Shown: positions 31,802-40,993, counted from the first letter of the stretch. The stretch is DNA of 47,806 nt from an uncultured Streptococcus sp. (GCF_938036805.1 NZ_CALHWC010000225.1:1-47806), one strand, 5' to 3'. Notes: generated from the sequence alone by a model not told the origin. Made by a program: numbers and translations.

Positions 31802-31830
31802 TGTAAACGCTAACAGATACATGGTATACT
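31802..31830 (+). promoter_or_regulatory. nox promoter with an overlapping cre site
   Basis: TGTAAACGCTAACA (31802-31815) matches all fixed positions of the CcpA cre consensus TGWAANCGNTNWCA. It covers the -35 region of an extended -10 promoter TGG-TATACT (31822-31830). CcpA bound here would block polymerase, so carbon-catabolite repression of nox is expected. Confidence 0.8.
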
Positions 31831-31865
31831 AGTTTGGTAAATTAAATTTAAAGGTGGATTATTCT

Positions 31866-33245
31866 ATGAGTAAAATCGTTGTAGTTGGTGCTAACCACGC
31901 TGGTACAGCTTGTATTAATACGATGTTGGACAACTTTGGTCATGAAAATGAAATTGTGGTATTTGACCAAAACTCAAATATTTCATTCCTTGGTTGTGGA
32001 ATGGCACTTTGGATCGGGGAACAAATCGATGGTCCAGAAGGACTCTTCTATTCTGATAAAGAAAAATTGGAAGCTAAAGGCGCTAAAGTTTACATGAACT
32101 CACCTGTTCTTTCAATCGACTATGACAATAAAGTTGTGACTGCAGAAGTGGAAGGCAAAGAACACAAAGAGTCTTACGATAAACTGATCTTTGCAACTGG
32201 TTCAACTCCAATCTTGCCTCCAATTGAAGGCGTTGAAATCGTTAAGGGGAACCGCGAATTTAAAGCGACTCTTGAAAACGTCCAATTCGTTAAATTGTAC
32301 CAAAATGCTGAAGAAGTTATTGAAAAACTTGAGGATAAGAGCAAACACCTTGAACGTATCGCTGTTGTCGGTGGTGGTTACATCGGTGTAGAACTTGCTG
32401 AAGCCTTCGAGCGTCTTGGAAAAGAAGTTGTACTTGTTGACATCGTAGATACTGTCTTGAACGGCTACTACGACAAAGACTTCACTCAAATGATGGCAAA
32501 GAACTTGGAAGACCACAACATCCGCTTGGCGCTTGGTCAAACAGTTAAAGCAATCCAAGGTGATGGTAAAGTTGAACGCTTGGTAACAGACAAAGAAACA
32601 TTTGATGTGGATATGGTAGTTCTTGCTGTTGGTTTCCGTCCAAACACAGCTCTTGCTGACGGTAAGATTGAACTCTTCCGCAACGGTGCCTTCCTTGTAG
32701 ACAAGAAACAAGAAACATCTATCCCAGGTGTATACGCTGTTGGTGACTGTGCGACTGTTTATGACAATGCTCGTAAAGACACTAGCTACATCGCCCTTGC
32801 ATCTAACGCTGTACGTACTGGTATCGTGGGTGCTTACAACGCTTGTGGTCATGAACTAGAAGGAATCGGTGTGCAAGGATCAAACGGTATCTCTATCTAC
32901 GGTCTTCACATGGTTTCAACTGGTTTGACACTTGAAAAAGCAAAAGCGGCTGGCTACAACGCAACTGAAACTGGTTTTAACGACCTTCAAAAACCTGAAT
33001 TTATCAAACATGACAACCACGAAGTTGCCATCAAGATTGTCTTTGACAAAGACAGCCGCGAAATCCTTGGTGCGCAAATGGTGTCTCGTGACTCTGCAAT
33101 TAGCATGGGAATCCATATGTTCTCACTTGCTATCCAAGAGCATGTAACAATTGACAAGTTGGCCTTGACAGATCTCTTCTTCTTGCCACACTTCAATAAA
33201 CCATACAATTACATCACAATGGCTGCACTAACAGCTGAAAAATAA
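31866..33245 (+). CDS. nox: H2O-forming NADH oxidase
   Basis: This 459-residue flavoprotein of the CoA-disulfide reductase class has an FAD fold (GANHAGTACINT), the single redox cysteine C44 (ISFLGCGMALW) that cycles through sulfenic acid, an NADH fold (VVGGGYIGVELAEAF), a second FAD motif (VYAVGDCATV) and the C-terminal interface domain. It reduces O2 to water and regenerates NAD+. Start ATG 31866 follows AAGGTGG; the earlier GTG 31854 is inside that ribosome site. Codon use is strongly biased, as in highly expressed streptococcal genes. Single gene with a terminator at 33252-33276. Confidence 0.96.
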   Translation: MSKIVVVGANHAGTACINTMLDNFGHENEIVVFDQNSNISFLGCGMALWIGEQIDGPEGLFYSDKEKLEAKGAKVYMNSPVLSIDYDNKVVTAEVEGKEHKESYDKLIFATGSTPILPPIEGVEIVKGNREFKATLENVQFVKLYQNAEEVIEKLEDKSKHLERIAVVGGGYIGVELAEAFERLGKEVVLVDIVDTVLNGYYDKDFTQMMAKNLEDHNIRLALGQTVKAIQGDGKVERLVTDKETFDVDMVVLAVGFRPNTALADGKIELFRNGAFLVDKKQETSIPGVYAVGDCATVYDNARKDTSYIALASNAVRTGIVGAYNACGHELEGIGVQGSNGISIYGLHMVSTGLTLEKAKAAGYNATETGFNDLQKPEFIKHDNHEVAIKIVFDKDSREILGAQMVSRDSAISMGIHMFSLAIQEHVTIDKLALTDLFFLPHFNKPYNYITMAALTAEK

Positions 33246-33251
33246 TCTATC

Positions 33252-33276
33252 AAAAGTCCCGATAAGGGACTTTTTT
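33252..33276 (+). terminator. nox terminator
   Basis: AAAAGTCCC (33252-33260), GATAA loop, GGGACTTTTTT (33266-33276). Confidence 0.9.
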
Positions 33277-33408
33277 GTCGCTTGTTTTATCAAGTTGAAT
33301 TGTCAATACAATACAGAATGAGGCATATATATTATATGTTTATCAACTAGTACAATAATTAATAATCATTCTAATGAGTCTTAAAATTAGTTCTATTTTA
33401 GATTTTTT

Positions 33409-33417
33409 TGTTATACT
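33409..33417 (+). promoter_or_regulatory. Extended -10 promoter of the prsW-like gene
   Basis: TGT-TATACT, 33 bp before the start codon. Confidence 0.65.
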
Positions 33418-33449
33418 AAGATGAAAATAAAATTTTAGAAAGTTGCTAT

Positions 33450-34268
33450 ATGAAGAAAAATATTGTTCTTTTCACTTTTCTCCTTCTGAGCGCGATTGGC
33501 TTGGAATACGAGACACAAGTTTATACCACTGGCAGTATGTCAGGTACTGGTTATGGAATTGTCGGACTGTCAGCCCTCTTGGCGCTGCTTTATATCATCC
33601 CAGCTCTGCTTTTGATTCGCAGTTTGGGTAAAAAATGGCAGACGCCTGCATCTAGCCTAGGTGTAGCTCTGTTGGGTGGTCTTTTCATTTCTGGCTGGAC
33701 TTCTGGCTTGGCCAATACCTATATCCACGAGTGGGTTAGTACGAGCTTTCCAAATACAGTGATTAGTTATCTAGAGAATGCCCTCGCAGCTCCGCTGGTT
33801 GAAGAGCCGCTTAAGCTTTTTGCGGTTGCTTTCGCTGTCTATCTAGTGCCAGTCAAAAAAATTAAAGGCTTTTTACTATTGGGAATTACAGCTGGCATAG
33901 GTTTTCAGATTAGTGAGGACTTTTCTTATATCCTTTCCGACCTACCTGAAGGATTTTCCTTCACGATCTCTGGTATTTTAGGCCGTATCACAGGCGGGGT
34001 AGCTTCTCACTGGCTTTACACTGCTTTGACCACTATCGGATTAGCTCTGATGTTCCGATTTGCTAAGACTCAAAAAACCTATTTTAAAGCTGGTCTATTT
34101 TACTTCTTATCAGCTTTTGTTCTCCACTTCTTCTGGAACTCTCCATTGACTTCTATTGAAACGGATATCCCAGTCATCGTTCCTGCCATGACTGCTGTGG
34201 CTGTCTTCATTTTCTACCAAGCTTATCGAACAGCTCACAAGATTGATCAGGAAGACTTGTCAATCTAA
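33450..34268 (+). CDS. PrsW-family intramembrane protease-like protein
   Basis: This 272-residue protein with about eight membrane helices carries the PrsW/CPBP-like signature residues: the EE-x-x-K motif in LVEEPLKLF (about 116-124), GFQISEDFSY (about 150-159), SHWLYTAL (about 186) and LHFFWN (about 230). PrsW in Bacillus cleaves an anti-sigma factor; in streptococci the substrate is unknown and no sigma or anti-sigma pair is adjacent. It stands alone between nox and a ClC transporter with its own promoter and terminator. The protease assignment is by motif; activity is not shown. Confidence 0.82.
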   Translation: MKKNIVLFTFLLLSAIGLEYETQVYTTGSMSGTGYGIVGLSALLALLYIIPALLLIRSLGKKWQTPASSLGVALLGGLFISGWTSGLANTYIHEWVSTSFPNTVISYLENALAAPLVEEPLKLFAVAFAVYLVPVKKIKGFLLLGITAGIGFQISEDFSYILSDLPEGFSFTISGILGRITGGVASHWLYTALTTIGLALMFRFAKTQKTYFKAGLFYFLSAFVLHFFWNSPLTSIETDIPVIVPAMTAVAVFIFYQAYRTAHKIDQEDLSI

Positions 34269-34273
34269 GCGCG

Positions 34274-34298
34274 AAACGACCTTCAGGGTCGTTTTTTT
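34274..34298 (+). terminator. Terminator of the prsW-like gene
   Basis: AACGACC (34275-34281), TTCAG loop, GGTCGTT (34287-34293) and a T-run. Confidence 0.88.
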
Positions 34299-34393
34299 TG
34301 ATGTCCAAACTGCATTTTTGGCATTCTTTTAACTCTGAGGGAGTTGATATTAAAAGTTTTACATTCAAAAGTAAAATGTTCATGGCTATCGCC

Positions 34394-34423
34394 TTGTTTC
34401 TGGCCCATATTTTGTGCTAAAAT
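34394..34423 (+). promoter_or_regulatory. Promoter of the ClC gene
   Basis: TTGTTT (34394-34399), 18-nt spacer, extended -10 TGC-TAAAAT (ending 34423). It covers ATG 34414 and so supports the start at 34450. Confidence 0.6.
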
Positions 34424-34449
34424 GTTGCTATAAGGTCTTTGGGAGAGAA

Positions 34450-36006
34450 ATGATGATCAAACAAAAAGAACAAATTTCTGATACGAAAAAAGAATTTAAT
34501 TTTATATCCAGCTCTATTATTTCCCAAGTATCTAGGGGGATTCTGGTAGGTATTTTTGCTGGACTAGTAGTGGGGGCATTTCGTTTTTTGATTGAGAAAA
34601 GTTTCCACTTGATTCAGGCGGCTTATGTGAGGGGTAGAAGTGAGTGGTTTTGGCTAGTAGCCTTGCTTTTCTTCTATACTTTTATTGTCTTTATAAATGC
34701 TAGATTGGTAGCTACAGAAAAGGATATAAAGGGTTCAGGGATTCCACAAGTTGAGGCCGAGTTGAAAGGCTTGATGTCACTTTCCTGGTGGAGCATCCTC
34801 TGGAAAAAATTCTTAGTTGGTATTTTAGCGATTTCCAGTGGCTTGATGCTGGGACGTGAGGGGCCGAGTATTCAGCTAGGAGCGATGAGTGGGAAAGGCA
34901 TATCTAAGTGGCTGAACTTGAGTCCGGTAGAGGAGCGGACCTTGATTGCTAGTGGTGCAGCTGCGGGCTTGGCCGCGGCTTTTAATGCGCCAATTGCAGG
35001 TTTGCTCTTTGTTGTTGAGGAAGTGTACCATCATTTTTCTCGCTTCTTTTGGGTTTCAACCTTGGCGGCAAGTTTGGTGGCGAATTTTATTTCGCTGTCT
35101 ATATTTGGCCTGACCCCCGTTCTGGATATGCCGGATAATATTCCTTTCATGGGGCTGAATCAGTACTGGATTTATATCTTGATGGGCCTGTTTTTAGGCT
35201 TGGCTGGTTTTCTCTACGAAAAAGCAGTTCTCAATATTCATTTGGTTTATGAAGCTCTGGGAAAGATATTTAGGCTACCGAAAAACTATTATCCGATTTT
35301 TGCCTTTGTTTTAATCATTCCGATTGGCTATTTGCTGCCTCATTTGCTGGGCGGCGGGAATCAGCTGATTTTGTCTTTGACGAGTGCTCATTACACAGTT
35401 GGAACCTTGATTCTCTTTTTCTTACTCCGTTTTGTATGGAGCATGATTAGTTATGGTAGTGGCCTGCCTGGTGGTATTTTCCTGCCCATTCTGGCTTTGG
35501 GTTCTTTACTAGGCGCAGCAATTGGAGTCCTTTGTGTGGAGGCTGGTTTTATCACGCAGGAACAATTTCCAATTTTTATCATCTTGGGAATGAGTGGGTA
35601 TTTTGGTGCTATTTCCAAAGCTCCGCTAACCGCTATGATTCTCGTGACGGAGATGGTGGGAGATATTCGAAACCTCATGCCGCTGGGCTTGGTTACACTG
35701 ATGGCTTATATTGCTATGGATCTGCTAAAGGGAGCGCCTGTCTATGAAGCTATGCTTGAAAAAATGTTGCCTCATCGGATTGAAGATGACGGTGAGACAA
35801 CCCTGATTGAAATTCCTGTTTCAGAAAAGATTGCGGGTCGGCAGGTGCATGAATTGGAGCTACCGCATGGCGTTTTAATCACGATGAATATCCATAAAGG
35901 CAAGACCCAGACGGTCAACGGAGCCAGTCGTCTCTACCTAGGAGATACGATTTATGTTGTCGTTAAGAAGTCAGAAATTGGCAAAATTAAGGATATCTTG
36001 CTTTGA
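34450..36006 (+). CDS. ClC-family chloride/proton transporter with a C-terminal TrkA-C domain
   Basis: This 518-residue protein has the ClC membrane domain (about 20-430) with selectivity motifs GSGIPQVE and GREGPSIQ (gating Glu), the intracellular proton Glu in VVEEVYHHF, and GSGLPGGIFLP. The presence of both glutamates predicts an H+/Cl- exchanger rather than a channel. GSGIP rather than the fluoride-type variants argues against a fluoride exporter. The last 75 residues form a TrkA-C (RCK_C) domain, common in Firmicute ClCs, that may bind a regulatory ligand. The start is ATG 34450 or 34453 behind GGGAGAG. Monocistronic. Confidence 0.9.
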   Translation: MMIKQKEQISDTKKEFNFISSSIISQVSRGILVGIFAGLVVGAFRFLIEKSFHLIQAAYVRGRSEWFWLVALLFFYTFIVFINARLVATEKDIKGSGIPQVEAELKGLMSLSWWSILWKKFLVGILAISSGLMLGREGPSIQLGAMSGKGISKWLNLSPVEERTLIASGAAAGLAAAFNAPIAGLLFVVEEVYHHFSRFFWVSTLAASLVANFISLSIFGLTPVLDMPDNIPFMGLNQYWIYILMGLFLGLAGFLYEKAVLNIHLVYEALGKIFRLPKNYYPIFAFVLIIPIGYLLPHLLGGGNQLILSLTSAHYTVGTLILFFLLRFVWSMISYGSGLPGGIFLPILALGSLLGAAIGVLCVEAGFITQEQFPIFIILGMSGYFGAISKAPLTAMILVTEMVGDIRNLMPLGLVTLMAYIAMDLLKGAPVYEAMLEKMLPHRIEDDGETTLIEIPVSEKIAGRQVHELELPHGVLITMNIHKGKTQTVNGASRLYLGDTIYVVVKKSEIGKIKDILL

Positions 36007-36061
36007 AATGCTCATTTTTTACTCAGAAAGGAAAGTTTCATTATAATTATCTGACAATTTA

Positions 36062-36093
36062 TTGAAATATGAGAAATAAATTGTTATAATTTA
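36062..36093 (+). promoter_or_regulatory. Promoter of the efe-tat operon with an overlapping inverted repeat
   Basis: TTGAAA (36062-36067), 17-nt spacer, TATAAT (36085-36090). A 7-5-7 inverted repeat, ATAAATT/AATTTAT, lies over the -10 at about 36075-36093. It could be a metal-regulator box, but it does not match the Fur or PerR consensus well. Confidence 0.7.
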
Positions 36094-36132
36094 TATGAAT
36101 TCGCCCCTTTTAGGGAAAATAAAGGAGTCAAG

Positions 36133-37005
36133 ATGAAAAAACTTGGAATTGTCTTATTGTCAACAGCTATTTTACTGATTGGTTGTGCTGCTAATCAAAA
36201 ATCGAATACAAGTGCCAGTAGTTCGGAAGCTAAAACAAGTCTATCGGCCTCTGACCAGAAAGCTTTGGATAAGGCAACAGCAGAGTATAAAGCCTTTGTA
36301 CAGAAAGAAATCGACCAATTACTGACGGATACGGAGAAGTTCAGAGATACGCTCAAAGAAGGCAAGCTTGACGAAGCGAAGAAAATGTATCCGTTGATTC
36401 GTATGAGCTACGAGCGTTCAGAGCCGATTGCTGAGAGCTTCGGAGAGTCTGATGTGAAAATCGACTTCCGCTTAGCTGACTATCTGGATGAAAACAAGAC
36501 CGAAGAAGGTTGGTCAGGCTTCCACCGGATTGAAAAAATTCTGTGGGAAAATAATACAACGACTGGTACAGAGAAATATGCAGACCAGTTGGTCAATGAC
36601 ATCAAAGAATTAAAGGCTAAAATCGCGACGGTTGAGGTCACACCAGACATTATGCTGACTGGTGCAGTAGACCTTCTCAACGAAGTGGCGACCAGCAAGA
36701 TTACTGGTGAAGAAGAAATCTTTTCACATACGGATTTGTATGACTTCCGTGCCAATATTCAAGGGGCAGAAAAGATTTTTGAACTCTTTAAACCTTTGAT
36801 TGAGAAGAAAGATGAAAAACTGGTAAAAAGTATAGAAACTGAGTTCAAGAATGTCAATAGTCTGCTAGACAAGCAGATGACGGACTCTGAAAATTATAAA
36901 CTTTATACCGAATTGAGCAAGGAAGATACCAAAGAGCTAGGCGAAGCTGTCACAAAACTGGGCGAACCTCTCTCGCAAATGGGAATCATCCTAGATGGGA
37001 AGTAA
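36133..37005 (+). CDS. efeO: EfeO/EfeM-type iron-binding lipoprotein
   Basis: This 290-residue protein has lipobox IGCA (Cys at about 18), a Ser-rich linker and an M75/imelysin-like domain. The diagnostic HxxE motif is in GFHRIEKILWE (about 133-143). It lacks the cupredoxin domain of E. coli EfeO, so it is the EfeM form. It binds ferrous/ferric iron outside the membrane and passes it to EfeU. AAAGGAG precedes the ATG. First gene of efeO-efeB-efeU-tatC-tatA, all tightly spaced. Confidence 0.92.
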   Translation: MKKLGIVLLSTAILLIGCAANQKSNTSASSSEAKTSLSASDQKALDKATAEYKAFVQKEIDQLLTDTEKFRDTLKEGKLDEAKKMYPLIRMSYERSEPIAESFGESDVKIDFRLADYLDENKTEEGWSGFHRIEKILWENNTTTGTEKYADQLVNDIKELKAKIATVEVTPDIMLTGAVDLLNEVATSKITGEEEIFSHTDLYDFRANIQGAEKIFELFKPLIEKKDEKLVKSIETEFKNVNSLLDKQMTDSENYKLYTELSKEDTKELGEAVTKLGEPLSQMGIILDGK

Positions 37006-37009
37006 GAAG

Positions 37010-38218
37010 ATGACCAAGGACGAAAAATGGTTTAATAAAAAAATGGATCGTCGGGAATTTCTTAAAAAAGCAGGGATTGGAGGTGCAGGCTTAGCGCTGG
37101 GTGTCTCCAGTGCATCTGCTTTTTTCGCTAATCAAGCGAAGGAAGATAAGAAATTTGCTGACGGTAAGGAAGAAATCAGTTTTTACGGTGAACATCAAGC
37201 TGGCATCACAACAGCCATGCAAAAGAATATCTATTTTGTCATTCTGGACTTGCATACGACGGATAAAGAGACCATTATCCAGATGTTCAAAGACTGGACA
37301 GTTTACAGTGAAAAGTTGGTCAATGGAGAGCTGATCAAAAAAGATGGTTCTAATGCTCTCTTGCCACCTACGGATACTGGAGAAACGCTCGGCCTCAACC
37401 CTTATCGACTGACCTTGACCTTTGGCGTCTCCGCCTCTTTTCTGAAAAAAATGGGCTTGGAGGATAAAAAGCCCAAGGAATTCCGCGACCTGCCTCCTTT
37501 CCCTAAGGAACAACTAAAAGAGAAATATACTGGCGGGGATATTGTCATTCAAGCTTGCGCGGATGATGAGCAGGTGGCTTTTCATGCTGTTCGCAATCTG
37601 GTTCGTAAAGCGCGAAATGCAGTTACCATGAAATGGAGTCAGGCTGGTTTTGCTGCTATAGGCGATCGTATGTCCACTCCCCGCAATCTATTTGGTTTTA
37701 AAGACGGCACGGCCAATGTCACCAAGGAGAAAGATTTTGACAAGGTGGTTTGGTGTGACAGCAAGGACTGGATGAAGGGTGGCTCTTATATGGCTGTCCG
37801 TCGAATCCAGATGTTCCTTGAGACTTGGGATCGGACCAATTTGCAAGAGCAGGAAAACACCTTTGGTCGTTATAAAGAGAGCGGAGCGCCCTTTGGCAAG
37901 AAGAATGAATTTGACGAGGTAGACTTGGACTTGCTTCCAGTTGATGCACATGTGCGGCTAGCTAAAGAAGTGGACAAGCCTCTCTATCGCCGTTCCTATT
38001 CTTATTCGGATGGGATTGACGAAACAACGGGTCAATTTGATACAGGACTGCTTTTTATCTCTTTCCAAAAGGATCCCGACAGTTTTATCAAAGTCCAGAC
38101 CAATCTTGGAGCACAGGATAAGATGAATGAATATGTCACCCATGTGGGCAGTGGCTTGTTTGCTTGCTTCGGCGGTGTCAAAAAAGGAGAATATCTTGGT
38201 CAGAAATTATTTGAATAA
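37010..38218 (+). CDS. efeB: EfeB, Tat-exported Dyp-type heme peroxidase
   Basis: This 402-residue protein has a twin-arginine signal (MDRREFLKKAGIGGAGLALG, after a short n-region), a sign that it is folded with heme before export. The Dyp motifs are GFKDG (in LFGFKDGTAN) with the catalytic Asp, and a proximal His in YVTHVGSGLF near the C-terminus. It oxidises iron or releases it from heme outside the membrane. ATG 37010 is preferred to 36995, which overlaps efeO without a ribosome site. It is the only clear Tat substrate here, next to tatC and tatA. Confidence 0.94.
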   Translation: MTKDEKWFNKKMDRREFLKKAGIGGAGLALGVSSASAFFANQAKEDKKFADGKEEISFYGEHQAGITTAMQKNIYFVILDLHTTDKETIIQMFKDWTVYSEKLVNGELIKKDGSNALLPPTDTGETLGLNPYRLTLTFGVSASFLKKMGLEDKKPKEFRDLPPFPKEQLKEKYTGGDIVIQACADDEQVAFHAVRNLVRKARNAVTMKWSQAGFAAIGDRMSTPRNLFGFKDGTANVTKEKDFDKVVWCDSKDWMKGGSYMAVRRIQMFLETWDRTNLQEQENTFGRYKESGAPFGKKNEFDEVDLDLLPVDAHVRLAKEVDKPLYRRSYSYSDGIDETTGQFDTGLLFISFQKDPDSFIKVQTNLGAQDKMNEYVTHVGSGLFACFGGVKKGEYLGQKLFE

Positions 38219-39893
38219 AGTCCTGTTTTTGCTCATGACTCTCTTGCTCCTAGCTCAGCCTGTATCAGCTGAGGATTCTTACAGCAGTCTTTTTATCAAG
38301 ATCACGGATGCTAGCATCGCTGTTCAAAAGGGTGATCAAGCCAGTGCCAAACAATTGCTGGAGGAAATACAGACTGAATTTGAGGCTTTAAGCAACCATG
38401 ACTCAGCTGCAGGAAAAGAAGTCAGCAAGGCATTGACTATCTCGGGCGATGTAACAGAGGACAAGTTGACCAAGGTTTCAGCCGCTCTTTTAGCTTTTGA
38501 AAAGGAGCAGAATCCCGTTGATCTAGAGGCGGAAAAAACCAAGCTGGTCAATAAACTAGAATCAAAATTTCAAGCTCTTCAGGCAGCGATTGAAAGCAAG
38601 GATCTTGAAAAGATTCGGGAAGCCTATAAAAAAATGAATTCGACTTGGACCGCCAATGAAGGCGTGGTGCGGGATCATAGTACGGCTCATTATGGCAGGG
38701 TGGAGACGGCCATTTCCTTTTTACGGAGTGCCATCGAGACGGAACCAACGGATTTTGAAGCCATTCAAACTTCCTATGATGACCTGACAGCAGCCATTGA
38801 TAGCTTTATCAAGGGAGAAGAAGCGACAGCTAGCAGTGAAAATCTTACGCTGGCAGATGGTATAGGCCTGCTAAAAAAGGCTCTGCTTGCTTTCCAAAAA
38901 GGGGACGAAAAGCAGGGCAAGGCAGCTATGAAGAAATTTATCACGATTTGGCCAAGCGTTGAGGGAGATGTTAGCACTAAAAATCCTTCCCTCTATACCA
39001 AAGTAGAAAGCCAGTCGCCTGTCATCATGGTGAAGGGCAAGGATAAGGACTATCAAGACCAGCTAGAATCCTTGATTAGTGAGCTAGAGCAGATTGATAC
39101 TAGCGGAGCTTATACTTTCTTTGATGCCATGCTAATTTTGCTGCGTGAGGGCGTCGAGGCTCTCTTGATTGTGATGGCACTTGTCACGACGCTCAAGGCA
39201 TCCAAGATGAAAAATGGTCTCAAATTGGTTTATACTGGTGCTGGCTTGGGCGTACTAGCCAGTGCGGCCATTGCCATTGTGCTGCAGACTCTTTTTCCAG
39301 CCGTTGCCTCTGGCTCTAATCGTGAAATCATTGAGGGTGCAGTGGGGATTTTTGCAGTTGTCATGATGATTTTGGTCGGCATTTGGCTCCACAGCAAGTC
39401 CTCTGTCAAGAAGTGGAATGACTTCATGGAAAGTCAGATGCAGGCAGTGACAGCCAGTGGTAGCTTTATTTCCATGTTTGCCCTGAGCTTCCTCGCTGTT
39501 TTCCGTGAAGGAGCGGAGACCATCTTGTTCTATGCAGGCATTTTACCACGAATTACTACTCTAGACTTCTTTTTGGGACTGGGACTTGCTATTTTGGTTT
39601 TAGTTTTTCTCGCAATTCTAATGACCAAGGCCAGCAGTCTCATTCGGCCTCATCGGATTTTCTTTGGTCTGACCTGGTTGATCTATGCCTTGGCCTTTAA
39701 GATGCTGGGCGTCAGCATTCATGCCTTGCAATTAACAGCCATTTTTCCTAGTCACTTGCTGTCTCATCTTCCAACCATTGATTGGCTGGGAATTTATCCG
39801 AGTCTAGAAGTGCTTCTAAGTCAAGCCATCTTTCTGGTCGTTGTCCTTTATGTGACCTTTAGAAATCGGCAAAAGGAGCGAGCAGATGCCTAG
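38196..39893 (+). CDS. efeU: EfeU/FTR1 iron permease with an extracytoplasmic domain
   Basis: This 565-residue protein starts at TTG 38196 (AGGAGA 6 nt upstream) and overlaps efeB by 23 bp. The upstream ATGs lie deep inside efeB. It has a signal peptide (LLMTLLLLAQPVSAED), a helical extracytoplasmic domain of about 290 residues, then seven membrane helices with the two FTR1 iron-binding motifs REGVE (LLREGVEALLIVM) and REGAE (VFREGAETILFY). It carries iron inward after EfeB/EfeO handling. The fused extracellular domain resembles the EfeO-like helical domain found in many Gram-positive FTR1 proteins. Its stop overlaps the tatC start by 8 nt. Confidence 0.93.
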   Translation: MVRNYLNKVLFLLMTLLLLAQPVSAEDSYSSLFIKITDASIAVQKGDQASAKQLLEEIQTEFEALSNHDSAAGKEVSKALTISGDVTEDKLTKVSAALLAFEKEQNPVDLEAEKTKLVNKLESKFQALQAAIESKDLEKIREAYKKMNSTWTANEGVVRDHSTAHYGRVETAISFLRSAIETEPTDFEAIQTSYDDLTAAIDSFIKGEEATASSENLTLADGIGLLKKALLAFQKGDEKQGKAAMKKFITIWPSVEGDVSTKNPSLYTKVESQSPVIMVKGKDKDYQDQLESLISELEQIDTSGAYTFFDAMLILLREGVEALLIVMALVTTLKASKMKNGLKLVYTGAGLGVLASAAIAIVLQTLFPAVASGSNREIIEGAVGIFAVVMMILVGIWLHSKSSVKKWNDFMESQMQAVTASGSFISMFALSFLAVFREGAETILFYAGILPRITTLDFFLGLGLAILVLVFLAILMTKASSLIRPHRIFFGLTWLIYALAFKMLGVSIHALQLTAIFPSHLLSHLPTIDWLGIYPSLEVLLSQAIFLVVVLYVTFRNRQKERADA

Positions 39894-40593
39894 TAAGGAA
39901 CAGACCGTTGTTGAACACCTGACGGAATTTAGATGGCGTTTTATAGCTGTTTTAATCTGGTTCGGTTTGATTTTTTTGATCAGTCTGCTTTTTGCAGCGG
40001 ATATTTACAAATGGTTGACCGCTTTTTTTGAGCAGAAGCTGATTGTATTGGGGCCAGACGACATTCTTTGGATTTATATTAGCCTGGCTAGTCTTGTGGC
40101 TTTCTCACTGACGCTCCCTTTTATGGTCTATCAGATTTGGGAATTTATCCGACCTGCTCTTAGAAATAGTGAGGCAAAGATGATTTTTGCTTACATACCA
40201 GCCACATTTTTCAGCTTTGTCTTGGGCTTGGCCTTTGGTTTTTACTTTGTCAGCCCTGCTATTTTGCAAGTTTTACTCTCTTTAGGAGATGGTTTATTTG
40301 CCGTCCAGATGACAGCGCAGAACTATCTGTCCTTTCTGTTTCACACGACCATTCCGATTGCTTGTTTGTTTGAATTGCCTGTCATTGTGAGCTTTCTGAC
40401 ATCAATCGGTTTGCTCAAACCGCGATTTTTGATAAAATATAGACGCTATGCTTATTTCGTTTTATTGGTATTAGCAGTAATCTTGACGCCGGCTGATTTC
40501 ATCAGTGACTTATCAATGACAGTGCCACTGATATTACTCTACGAAATCAGTATCTTACTGAGTAAAATGATTGAGAAAAGGAGAACATCATAA
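39886..40593 (+). CDS. tatC: Sec-independent translocase TatC
   Basis: This 235-residue protein of six membrane helices has the N-terminal HLTEFRWRF (TatC consensus HLxELRxR) that recognises twin-arginine signals, and the conserved FxxFE-like FELPVIVSFL near residue 163. It is translationally coupled to efeU (8-nt overlap) and tatA (TAATG overlap). Most streptococci lack Tat. Its presence as part of the efe operon says the pathway is dedicated to EfeB. Confidence 0.95.
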   Translation: MPSKEQTVVEHLTEFRWRFIAVLIWFGLIFLISLLFAADIYKWLTAFFEQKLIVLGPDDILWIYISLASLVAFSLTLPFMVYQIWEFIRPALRNSEAKMIFAYIPATFFSFVLGLAFGFYFVSPAILQVLLSLGDGLFAVQMTAQNYLSFLFHTTIPIACLFELPVIVSFLTSIGLLKPRFLIKYRRYAYFVLLVLAVILTPADFISDLSMTVPLILLYEISILLSKMIEKRRTS

Positions 40594-40778
40594 TGGGAAT
40601 TTTAAAAGACATTGGATTACCAGGGCTTATCGTTATCGTTCTAGGAGCCTTGCTGATTTTTGGACCAAAACGTCTGCCAGAGCTGGGGCAGTCGATTGGA
40701 AAAATGTTTTCAGAGTTTAAAAAGGCAGTCGATGGAGGAGCAGAAGATTCTAACTCAGAAAAAGATAAGAAAGATTAG
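40593..40778 (+). CDS. tatA: Sec-independent translocase TatA
   Basis: This 61-residue protein has one membrane helix (LPGLIVIVLGALLIFG), the hinge FGPKRLPELG and an amphipathic helix (IGKMFSEFKKAV), then a charged tail: the whole TatA signature. It forms the translocation pore with TatC; no TatB is present, as usual in Gram-positives. AAAAGGAG precedes the ATG. The structured repeat copy B starts on the last base of its stop codon and supplies the operon terminator. Confidence 0.95.
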   Translation: MGILKDIGLPGLIVIVLGALLIFGPKRLPELGQSIGKMFSEFKKAVDGGAEDSNSEKDKKD

Positions 40779-40953
40779 AGGCTGGGACAAAAGTCCTAGC
40801 CTCTCAATTGTCTTTTGATTGTCTAGCAAGACGCAGTGGTTGAGTGGGCTCTACTAGGCTGATTTCATCAGCTTTTACAGTCCTACTCAACTGTGCGGAG
40901 GTGGGACGACGAAATCGAATTCTAACGAATTACCGATTTCTGTCCTACTCTCT
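40778..40953 (+). repeat. Structured intergenic repeat, copy B
   Basis: Same orientation and architecture as copy A. The opening hairpin is GAGGCTGGGAC (40778-40788), AAAA, GTCCTAGCCTC (40793-40803). It begins within the tatA stop codon, so the element inserted or spread to the exact end of the operon. Confidence 0.9.
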
Positions 40954-40993
40954 TCTTAATTTCCGAACTTTATGGTCTAATCCAGCCAAAAAT

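Noticed and set aside
32202..32852. Long open frame (216 codons) on the minus strand inside nox
   Set aside because: It is antisense to a highly biased, conserved gene. The translated sequence has no recognisable domain and no ribosome site; this is a codon-bias artefact.
36040..36060. Possible PerR/Fur box before efeO
   Set aside because: TTATAATTATCTGAC matches only the left half of the PerR consensus; the inverted repeat over the -10 is the better candidate but is not a consensus box.
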